DNA of 5,686 nt from Acidobacteriaceae bacterium (GTDB lineage: Bacteria > Acidobacteriota > Terriglobia > Terriglobales > Acidobacteriaceae). Where the stretch lies: positions 1-5,686 of the forward strand of contig JASHUF010000463.1 in NCBI GenBank assembly GCA_030040175.1, written 5' to 3'. The notes under the pieces were generated by a model. The model was not told the DNA's origin and ran no database searches. It saw only the letters and a program-made list of their open reading frames with translations. Within the stretch, counting starts at the first letter, position 1; each line of letters starts with the position of its first letter. Below are positions 1 to 4,363 of this stretch, piece by piece. The translations under genes and the position numbers were made by a program.

Positions 1-470
1 TTTTCTTCCTTCTTCCACTCCTTCAAATACTGGAGCACCTCGTCGGCGTGGCCCTCCGGCGTCACTTTGGGAAAAATATGCACCAGCTTCCGGTCCGGGC
101 CGATCACGAACGTCGTCCGCTCGATGCCCATCACCTTCTTGCCGTACATGTTCTTTTCCTTCATCACGCCGAACTGGTTGCACACCTTCTCCTCCGGGTC
201 GGCGAGCAGCGTGTAGGGCAGCTCGAATTTGGCCTTGAACTTGGCCTGGTCCTTCACCGTGTCGCGTGAGATGCCCAGAACCACCGCGCCCGCGGCTTTG
301 AGCTTCGCGAACCCGTCGCGGAAGCTGCACGCCTCGATGGTGCAGCCCGGGGTGTCCGCGCGCGGATAAAAGAACAGCACCACCGGTTTTCCGGCATAAT
401 CAGAGAGGCTCACCGTCTTACCCTCGTCGGTCTCAAGGGTAAAGTCGGCCACTTTGTCATTGATTTCCAT
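1..470 (-). CDS. bcp: Bcp/PrxQ-family thioredoxin-dependent peroxiredoxin (3' end cut by window edge)
   Basis: Reduces hydrogen peroxide and organic hydroperoxides in the cytoplasm using electrons from thioredoxin. The visible 156 residues read as a complete AhpC/TSA-type fold except for the last residues. The active-site loop (YPRADTPGCTIEAC, residues 35-48) holds the peroxidatic Cys43 in TPGC and a second cysteine five residues later, Cys48, the spacing typical of atypical 2-Cys Bcp enzymes. Arg118 in the ERTTFVI strand matches the conserved active-site arginine of the family. A further Cys97 is also common in Bcp. There is no N-terminal signal peptide. Bcp proteins are usually about 150-160 aa, so only a few residues and the stop should lie beyond the left edge. 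The start ATG (468-470) is preceded by GAGGAAA (477-483) with a 6-nt spacer. The gene is divergent from the exported protein at 666. The family assignment is firm; the gene symbol is by family resemblance. Confidence 0.95.
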   Translation of the reverse strand, partial: MEINDKVADFTLETDEGKTVSLSDYAGKPVVLFFYPRADTPGCTIEACSFRDGFAKLKAAGAVVLGISRDTVKDQAKFKAKFELPYTLLADPEEKVCNQFGVMKEKNMYGKKVMGIERTTFVIGPDRKLVHIFPKVTPEGHADEVLQYLKEWKKEE

Positions 471-476
471 GGGTTG

Positions 477-483
477 TTTCCTC
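477..483 (-). promoter_or_regulatory. Ribosome binding site of the peroxiredoxin gene
   Basis: GAGGAAA on the minus strand lies 6 nt before the ATG at 470 and fixes that start. Two overlapping inverted repeats (485-504) lie immediately upstream in the leader. Confidence 0.7.
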
Positions 484-484
484 G

Positions 485-504
485 GGTGCAGTTGCACCGG
501 CAAC
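485..504. promoter_or_regulatory. Overlapping inverted repeats next to the peroxiredoxin ribosome binding site
   Basis: GGTGCA (485-490) and TGCACC (493-498) form a perfect 6-bp dyad with a 2-base centre. GTTGC (491-495) and GCAAC (500-504) form a second perfect dyad with a 4-base loop. They share bases, so in an RNA leader only one hairpin could form at a time. The first would end 2 nt upstream of the Shine-Dalgarno. They could be an operator or a leader structure, or chance in GC-rich DNA. No PerR-like or OxyR-like site was recognised. Confidence 0.25.
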
Positions 505-522
505 CTCTGCGCGGTCACCGGC

Positions 523-537
523 TTTGGGGGCCCCAAA
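523..537. promoter_or_regulatory. 15-bp perfect palindrome in the divergent intergenic region
   Basis: TTTGGGG (523-529), a central G (530), then CCCCAAA (531-537). It sits between the divergent starts at 470 and 666, a suitable place for an operator serving either gene. No known regulator was recognised from this sequence, so the role is inference. Confidence 0.25.
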
Positions 538-618
538 ACCAATTCTCGCTCCGCGTCGGCCCAGGAGCGCCGGTCATGCGTCCAATGATCAGAGGGCGTT
601 GGTCTCCGGCGCGCAATC

Positions 619-647
619 TTGCCATCCGCGTTGCCCGTCTTCATTAT
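619..647 (+). promoter_or_regulatory. Candidate sigma70-type promoter for the exported protein gene
   Basis: TTGCCA (619-624, five of six bases of the -35 consensus) is followed after 17 bases by CATTAT (642-647, four of six bases of the -10 consensus). The predicted RNA start, near 654, falls inside or just before the Shine-Dalgarno at 652-658, giving a very short leader of roughly a dozen bases. This is consensus matching by eye only. Confidence 0.3.
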
Positions 648-665
648 GTTCGAAGGAACCAGCAC

Positions 666-2141
666 GTGTCATTGCGCTTCACTCATGGTTTCGCGGTAAA
701 GGCATCGGCGCTGGCCGCCGCGCTTGCGCTGGCTCGTCCGGCCGCAGCGCAGTATCCCGGCCAGGTCTCCACCACCGGCAACGCGCCCATTCTGCGCGCC
801 GTCTCCATTTACGAGTGGACCGGGGACGAGCAGCATCCCACGGCCAGCCGTATCATTCCCATTTCCGTTTATGACGGCCAGCAGCTCCAGGATGGCGACA
901 TCTACCTGGCCAGTCCCGCGCCGCTCGCCCTGCAGAGCGAAGTCGAATACCAGCTTAAGCAGGACGGCAAAAACGTCGGTCTCCTCGTGGTTCAGGACGC
1001 GGGGCTCGAGCAGGGTTCCTGGGTCGGCCACGGCCGCTTCAAGGAACTCCCCAAGCCCAAGCCGGTCGCGCCTCCCATGTGGAAGGGAGACGAGGACGAC
1101 GTGGCCAGCGACGAGCCCGTCCTTCATCGCAAGCATCACGCCGACGATCAATCGGGCTCGGGTTCCGGTTCGCCCGCTTCCGGTTCCGGGAGCCAGGCCG
1201 GCCAGGGCCCGCCGCCCGATCCTGACCGTCCCACGCTGCACCGCTCCGGCGATTCGGGCTCCGGCGATTCCGGTTCGGGCGACTCCGGCACAGCCTCCAA
1301 CGCACCTGCACCCGACCCCGATCGTCCTACGCTGAGCAACAGCACCGACACGCCGGCGTCCACCAGCCCAATAACTGTCGATTCCGGCCACCCGAGCGCG
1401 CAGCCGAAAAACAGCCAGCCGAAGAACAGTGAAGATGACAGCTACGTCACCTCCATGGCTTCGGATGCGGATCCTGACCGTCCGCAGATCGTCCGCGGCA
1501 AGACCAGTTATGCCGGGCCCTCGGTGATGCCCAGCTTTGCCGGCCTGCCGGCGGACATGAATCAGACCGTAGCCGTCTCCGACGCGCGCAATACCCCTGA
1601 GCACATCTGGAGCTACTCCTGGGCCAATTCCGCTGACCAGACCAAATACAAGACCGATCTCGAAGATGTTGCCCGCACTGCGCTCGGCCTCACGCCGCCG
1701 GCGCCGGTCAATCCCGCGCCCAAGAAGAACACCGGCTCACGCAAGACCCAGCTCACAATGCCGCCGCCTCCCGCTCCGCTCCTCGACGAACAGTTCCGCG
1801 TGTTTGAGCTTGCCTACGGCTCCGGCGCCACCATGGTGTTTTCCGCGCATACCGCGGGCACGGGCGCGCAAGAGAAGTTCGTTACCCTCATCGTCCAACC
1901 CGACCTCTACGGCAACCTGACCGTGCTGGTGAAGAATGTGACCGACGGCGGCCACCTCGACCAGAACCCGCGCATGCGCCTGATTGACGCCGTTGACGCC
2001 ATGGCCGATAACCGCGGCGAGCTTCTCTTCGAGCTGCGCGGCGCCTCTCAGCGCCAGTTCGCGCTCTACCGCGTCCTCCGCGGCCAGGCGACCCAGGTCT
2101 TTGTTTCCGGAAGCAGGCAATTTGCCGCGGCGAGCGACTAA
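666..2141 (+). CDS. Exported protein of unknown function with DPDRP repeats and low-complexity linker
   Basis: I do not recognise the family. The chosen start is GTG 666, because GAAGGAA (652-658) lies 7 nt upstream and the 491-aa product then begins with a clean Sec signal peptide: basic residues at Arg4 and Lys12, a hydrophobic stretch at 13-23, and an AAA|Q cleavage site after Ala28. The frame is open back to an ATG at 474, but that start would overlap the peroxiredoxin ribosome binding site and bury the signal peptide. Mature layout: an N-terminal domain at about 40-127 with alternating polar/hydrophobic strands; a disordered Ser/Gly/Asp/Pro-rich region at about 130-370 with DPDRP motifs at 185-189, 217-221 and 269-273 and a related DEPVLHR at 149-155; and a conserved-looking, probably beta-rich C-terminal domain at about 372-485. 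It is probably periplasmic or surface-exposed. No lipobox, no catalytic motif and no C-terminal anchor are visible. Confidence 0.85.
   Translation: MSLRFTHGFAVKASALAAALALARPAAAQYPGQVSTTGNAPILRAVSIYEWTGDEQHPTASRIIPISVYDGQQLQDGDIYLASPAPLALQSEVEYQLKQDGKNVGLLVVQDAGLEQGSWVGHGRFKELPKPKPVAPPMWKGDEDDVASDEPVLHRKHHADDQSGSGSGSPASGSGSQAGQGPPPDPDRPTLHRSGDSGSGDSGSGDSGTASNAPAPDPDRPTLSNSTDTPASTSPITVDSGHPSAQPKNSQPKNSEDDSYVTSMASDADPDRPQIVRGKTSYAGPSVMPSFAGLPADMNQTVAVSDARNTPEHIWSYSWANSADQTKYKTDLEDVARTALGLTPPAPVNPAPKKNTGSRKTQLTMPPPPAPLLDEQFRVFELAYGSGATMVFSAHTAGTGAQEKFVTLIVQPDLYGNLTVLVKNVTDGGHLDQNPRMRLIDAVDAMADNRGELLFELRGASQRQFALYRVLRGQATQVFVSGSRQFAAASD
1245..1289 (+). repeat. Three tandem 15-bp repeats coding SGDSG
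   Basis: Units at 1245-1259, 1260-1274 and 1275-1289 each encode Ser-Gly-Asp-Ser-Gly (residues 194-208 of the exported protein). The units differ at some silent positions (for example GGC/GGT and GAT/GAC), so the array is not freshly duplicated. It lies between the first and second DPDRP motifs and probably forms flexible linker. Confidence 0.85.
1401..1430 (+). repeat. Two tandem 15-bp repeats coding QPKNS
   Basis: Units at 1401-1415 and 1416-1430 each encode Gln-Pro-Lys-Asn-Ser (residues 246-255 of the exported protein). They differ at two bases, both silent. They belong to the same disordered linker as the SGDSG array. Confidence 0.8.
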
Positions 2142-2211
2142 CGCAGCTTCAACTCGGCGAAGGCAAGAGCGGCCTTCACGCCGCGCGGCGTGCCCGGCGG
2201 CATGCTTCGAT

Positions 2212-2315
2212 CCGCGATTTTTCGCGGTACGGGATCTCCCGCCCCGCTGAGAAGCGGGCATGTGGACACACCCGCCCCTTGCGGGCGTGGTGTGCACCGG
2301 CACACCCCAACGGGG
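2212..2315. other. Cluster of short inverted repeats between convergent genes
   Basis: The following stems can be read: CCGCGA/TCGCGG (2212-2217 with 2222-2227, loop TTTT); CCCGCT/AGCGGG (2243-2248 with 2253-2258, loop GAGA); CCCGC/GCGGG (2271-2275 with 2281-2285); GGTGTGC/GCACACC (2289-2295 with 2300-2306, loop ACCG); and CCCC/GGGG (2305-2308 with 2312-2315), which competes with the previous stem. The cluster lies between the stop of the exported protein (2141) and the stop of the minus-strand 50-aa gene (2333). That placement suits a bidirectional terminator, but no stem is followed by a U-run, so intrinsic termination is not shown. It could equally be a decayed intergenic repeat. Confidence 0.4.
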
Positions 2316-2332
2316 GTAAATCCCGAAGAACC

Positions 2333-2485
2333 TTAGCGGCTATCCTCGCGGCTCGCGCGGCTCCGGGCATTCCAGGCAAATGCCGCCGCGCATGCGGCCG
2401 AAGCCAGCAGCAGATACATCCACGCTGAACCACCCTCTGGAACTGCCACAGTAAGCAAAGCGCCAAGCAGATTGGGTGCAACCAT
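2333..2485 (-). CDS. 50-aa single-pass membrane peptide with VPEGG sorting-signal-like C-terminus
   Basis: This is a small protein of unknown function. ATG at 2483-2485 is preceded by AGGAGAA (2492-2498) with a 6-nt spacer, the strongest Shine-Dalgarno in the window, which is the main reason to believe the gene. The reading runs to TAA at 2333-2335. Layout: a hydrophobic N-terminus (1-14), a short VPEGGSA motif (15-21), a hydrophobic helix at about 22-38 (WMYLLLASAACAAAFAW), and an Arg-rich tail ending at residue 50 (Arg at 41, 43, 46 and 50). Motif, transmembrane helix and basic tail is the order used by PEP-CTERM-like exosortase signals, but the motif is not the classical PEP-CTERM and almost nothing precedes it. 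It may instead be a simple membrane peptide. It is convergent with the exported protein gene and has no same-strand neighbour in the window. Confidence 0.6.
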   Translation of the reverse strand: MVAPNLLGALLTVAVPEGGSAWMYLLLASAACAAAFAWNARSRASREDSR

Positions 2486-2486
2486 A

Positions 2487-2502
2487 GACTATTCTCCTAG
2501 TC
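2487..2502 (-). promoter_or_regulatory. Ribosome binding site presented in the loop of a small hairpin
   Basis: GACTA (2487-2491 as read on plus) and TAGTC (2498-2502) are perfect 5-bp arms around a 6-base loop. On the minus-strand transcript the loop carries GGAGAA, the core of the Shine-Dalgarno for the 50-aa gene, only a few bases before its ATG. The arms are A/T-rich and short, so the structure would be weak. Confidence 0.4.
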
Positions 2503-2569
2503 AATTTTTTACGTTCTAGTTCCAGCCCGGGGGACAGCCCGAACGACCGGCAGAGGGCCCTTTGCCCCA

Positions 2570-2597
2570 ATCCTATCAAGCGCATGAGTCCCGTCAA
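2570..2597 (-). promoter_or_regulatory. Candidate sigma70-type promoter for the 50-aa membrane peptide
   Basis: On the minus strand TTGACG (2597-2592) is followed after 16 bases by TAGGAT (2575-2570, four of six consensus bases). The predicted RNA start near 2563 gives a leader of about 80 bases. A competing choice is TAGAAC (2518-2513), closer to the gene but without a -35 match; it would give a leader of about 20 bases, close to the short spacing of -10 to start seen before other genes in this window. Confidence 0.25.
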
Positions 2598-2605
2598 GCG
2601 TGAAA

Positions 2606-2670
2606 GGGTGTGCATCCCTGTGGAACTGCATCCGGATGGAACACCCACCGGTAATCCTCAATGCGTTACC
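2606..2670. other. Two consecutive stem-loops (possible structured RNA)
   Basis: The first stem pairs GGGTGT (2606-2611) with ACACCC (2641-2646) and, after a small internal loop, CATCC (2613-2617) with GGATG (2634-2638), leaving a 16-base apical loop: 11 Watson-Crick pairs in all. The second pairs GGTAA (2650-2654) with TTACC (2666-2670) around an 11-base loop. GCATCC also occurs twice (2612-2617 and 2628-2633), offering an alternative pairing with GGATG. No known riboswitch or ncRNA family was recognised. Confidence 0.3.
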
Positions 2671-2787
2671 CAAAACGGGAAGCAGTCGCATCCCCGAAGG
2701 ACGATTCCCTTGAACGCCGCCGCGGGAGACGACCGGAAGGGAAGCATTGGCGACGGGGCGCACGCGGGCGCAACCTTCGGCCCATTG

Positions 2788-2809
2788 AGCCGCCGCCAAC
2801 TCGGCGGCT
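2788..2809. other. Strong GC-rich hairpin in the intergenic gap
   Basis: AGCCGCCG (2788-2795) pairs perfectly with CGGCGGCT (2802-2809) around the loop CCAACT, making 8 bp. No U-run follows on either strand, so it is not a standard intrinsic terminator. Its role is unknown. Confidence 0.4.
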
Positions 2810-2992
2810 TGCTGACCTGCTTGGCGTGCGCGCAGCCGGGGACGCCAGGAAGCATGGCTGCATTCGCGCTGGAAGCGACACGCCTCTTGCCCCCGGCGCG
2901 GGATGCGCACGCTCACTTGCCCATGGGCCGCCTCCTCGCCGCGTCCCCACAAAGTAGCACGCGAAGATCGCGGAATCGATCCTCCCATCCGA

Positions 2993-2998
2993 TACAAT
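2993..2998 (+). promoter_or_regulatory. -10 element TACAAT, probable promoter of the desaturase gene
   Basis: TACAAT matches the sigma70 -10 consensus at five of six bases and stands out in GC-rich surroundings. No -35 is evident 16-18 bases upstream. RNA would start near 3005, about 120 bases before the preferred desaturase start at 3128. Confidence 0.45.
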
Positions 2999-3004
2999 GG
3001 CGAA

Positions 3005-3031
3005 ATGAGTGGGCTCGTTGCCACTTGTTGA
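3005..3031 (+). CDS. Possible 8-codon leader ORF before the desaturase
   Basis: ATG at 3005-3007 opens a frame encoding MSGLVATC and ending in TGA at 3029-3031. It begins about where transcription from TACAAT (2993-2998) would start, so it could be read as a leaderless message. Its stop overlaps the first base of AAGGA (3031-3035). No run of regulatory codons is present, so attenuation is speculative, and a frame this short can arise by chance. Confidence 0.15.
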   Translation: MSGLVATC

Positions 3032-3116
3032 AGGATTTCCGAACGGATGGCATCAGTTCTCGTTCCCTCTCCCTCTGAAAACACACTTCCAGTTTCAGCC
3101 GACACCAGCCAGGGTG

Positions 3117-3121
3117 AAGGA
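3117..3121 (+). promoter_or_regulatory. Ribosome binding site supporting the 3128 start of the desaturase
   Basis: AAGGA, within GTGAAGGA, lies 6 nt before ATG 3128. It is better placed than the AAGGA at 3031-3035, which is 11 nt before the alternative ATG 3047. Confidence 0.55.
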
Positions 3122-3127
3122 AAATCC

Positions 3128-4042
3128 ATGGCCCCCGCGGCCCGCGCCATCGCCGCCAGCCGCCAGGTGCGCATGGGCCGCGACGCCGCCACGAGCGTGG
3201 GCTTGAGCTGGTCCATGGTCCTGATTATCGGCGGCTTTCATGTGGGCGCCCTGGCCGCGCTGTTTTTCTTCACCTGGCAGCGCCTCGCCGTCATGGCCGT
3301 GCTCTACGTGTTCGCCATCAACGTGGGCATCGGCATGTGCTATCACCGCCTGCTCACCCATCGCGGCTATCATGTGCCCCGCTGGCTGGAGTACGCCATG
3401 ACCTTCTGCGCCACGCTCTCGCTCGAGGGCGGACCCATCTTCTGGGTCGCCACCCATCGCGTCCATCACCAGCTCAGCGATCAGGACGGCGATCCGCACA
3501 CTCCGCGCGAGGGCGCCTGGTGGGCCCACACCGGCTGGATTCTCTTCGGCGAGTCTCTTCACGCGCAGACAGAAGCCCTGGCGCGCTACGTACCCGATCT
3601 GCGCCGCGACCGCGTTCACGTGTGGCTGAGCAAATACCACTGGCTTCCCATCGCCGTGAGCGGTCTTCTTCTGCTCGCCGGCGGCTGGTACTGGGGCGGC
3701 TGGGTCAATGGCCTGGCCATGGTCCTCTGGGGCGTTCTGCTGCGCGTCACCCTCGGCCTGCACGCCACCTGGCTGGTGAATTCAGCCACTCACCTCTGGG
3801 GCAGCCGCCGCTTCAAGACCCGCGACGACTCGCGCAACAACTGGTGGGTGGCGCTGCTCACCGGCGGCGAAGGCTGGCACAACAACCACCACGCGCACCC
3901 GGTGAGCGCCCGCCACGGCCTGGCCTGGTATGAGATCGATCCCAACTTCTGGGGCATCTGGCTGCTGGCCAAACTCGGCCTCGCCCGGAAGATCCAGGTG
4001 GCCAAGTTCGATCCCGCCGACCCCAAGCCTGCAGGTCTCTAG
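3128..4042 (+). CDS. Membrane fatty-acid / acyl-CoA delta-9-type desaturase
   Basis: Inserts a cis double bond into a saturated acyl chain using O2, a di-iron centre and an external electron donor, at the inner membrane. All three histidine boxes are present: HRLLTH (73-78), HRVHH (110-114) and HNNHH (251-255). The extra ligand motif of stearoyl-CoA-desaturase-like enzymes, NSATH (218-222), and a DPH motif (122-124) are also present. Membrane segments are at about 27-49, 53-69, 174-190 and 193-212. The 304-aa length suits compact bacterial members without a cytochrome b5 domain. Start 3128 is preferred because AAGGA (3117-3121) lies 6 nt upstream. The frame stays open to ATG 3047 (331 aa; AAGGA 11 nt upstream), but codons 3047-3127 end mostly in A or T, unlike the rest. 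The substrate (acyl-CoA, acyl-ACP or lipid) and the double-bond position cannot be read from sequence. No electron-transfer partner lies nearby. Confidence 0.95.
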   Translation: MAPAARAIAASRQVRMGRDAATSVGLSWSMVLIIGGFHVGALAALFFFTWQRLAVMAVLYVFAINVGIGMCYHRLLTHRGYHVPRWLEYAMTFCATLSLEGGPIFWVATHRVHHQLSDQDGDPHTPREGAWWAHTGWILFGESLHAQTEALARYVPDLRRDRVHVWLSKYHWLPIAVSGLLLLAGGWYWGGWVNGLAMVLWGVLLRVTLGLHATWLVNSATHLWGSRRFKTRDDSRNNWWVALLTGGEGWHNNHHAHPVSARHGLAWYEIDPNFWGIWLLAKLGLARKIQVAKFDPADPKPAGL

Positions 4043-4329
4043 CCGCGCACTTTGGCCCGCACCCACAGCACCAGGAAATAGGGCAGCGCCACCAGCAGCA
4101 CGAGCACCCCGGCCGGAAAACCCACGTACCGGTACGTGTCTGCGAAGTTGACTGTGTGGCCGAGCAGCACGTTCCACACCAGGAGCGAAAGGATCGCCAG
4201 AAACGTGGCTGCGAAAAAGGTGAAGAATGCCGAGGCAAACGCGAGCAGCAGACTCTGGAACAGGCTGAAGCCCTCCAGGGGAAATCCCAGAATCCGTCCC
4301 GCGCCGCGTGCGCGCGCTCTTTGCGCCAT
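4039..4329 (-). CDS. Small protein with two predicted membrane segments, unknown function
   Basis: A 96-aa product that I do not recognise. It has a basic N-terminus (Arg4, Arg6, Arg8, Arg12), a long hydrophobic stretch at about 25-56 rich in Phe, Leu and Ala, a short polar loop containing NFADTYRYVGF (61-71), a second hydrophobic segment at about 72-90, and a basic end (RAKVRG). The layout suggests a two-pass inner-membrane protein with both ends in the cytoplasm by the positive-inside rule. ATG at 4327-4329 is preceded by AGGGGGA (4336-4342) with a 6-nt spacer. The frame extends further upstream, but that would run through the divergent gene's start. Its TAG (4041-4039) interlocks with the desaturase TAG in a shared CTAG, so the two genes converge with a 4-bp overlap. 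A role with the desaturase in lipid metabolism is only a neighbour-based guess. Confidence 0.75.
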   Translation of the reverse strand: MAQRARARGAGRILGFPLEGFSLFQSLLLAFASAFFTFFAATFLAILSLLVWNVLLGHTVNFADTYRYVGFPAGVLVLLVALPYFLVLWVRAKVRG

Positions 4330-4363
4330 CTCGAATCCCCCTGCTCGTCTAGAATAAATCTCG
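4330..4363. promoter_or_regulatory. Compact 34-bp divergent promoter region
   Basis: On the plus strand TAGAAT (4350-4355, five of six consensus bases) ends 8 nt before ATG 4364. On the minus strand TATTCT (4356-4351, four of six) lies about 21 nt before ATG 4329. The two -10-like elements overlap almost completely, so polymerases could not occupy both at once. No clear -35 is seen for either, and any -35 for one gene would lie within the coding sequence of the other. Confidence 0.4.

Larger units (their letters stand above)
2486..3004. other. Intergenic gap of about 520 bases without a convincing gene
   Basis: Frames stay open here on both strands, as is common at this GC content, but none has a good ribosome binding site, a recognisable domain, or the strong third-position G/C bias of the neighbouring genes. 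The longest plus-strand frame (ATG 2584 to a stop at 3078) would run through the desaturase promoter region. The gap holds the promoter and leader of the 50-aa gene at its left end, two consecutive stem-loops at 2606-2670, a strong GC hairpin at 2788-2809, and a TACAAT -10 element at its right end. A small RNA or a long regulatory region is possible; neither is shown. Confidence 0.4.

Noticed and set aside
474..665. N-terminal extension of the exported protein from ATG 474
   Set aside because: It would begin 4 bases from the peroxiredoxin start and overlap its ribosome binding site, has no Shine-Dalgarno, and would bury the clear signal peptide that begins at GTG 666.
669..1604. Long open frame on the minus strand inside the exported protein gene
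   Set aside because: It is antisense to a well-supported gene. The product is low-complexity Gly/Arg/Val without domain or ribosome binding site, as expected from G/C-ending codons on the other strand.
2212..2315. CRISPR or phage attachment site reading of the hairpin cluster
   Set aside because: The stems differ from one another, there are no regularly spaced direct repeats, and no integrase or cas gene is present.
2955..2995. Possible tRNA T-arm-like stretch (GGAATCGATCC)
   Set aside because: No acceptor stem, anticodon arm or D-arm could be arranged around it on either strand.
2584..3078. Plus-strand frame of 164 codons in the intergenic gap
   Set aside because: It has no Shine-Dalgarno, no recognisable domain and weak third-position bias, and it runs across the TACAAT element and desaturase leader. 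A stretch near SRRQLGGLLTC superficially recalls a Tat signal, but it is internal, at a GC hairpin, with no start nearby.
2509..3216. Minus-strand frame of 235 codons across the gap and the desaturase start
   Set aside because: It overlaps the desaturase N-terminus antisense, includes the promoter of the 50-aa gene, and shows no domain or ribosome binding site.
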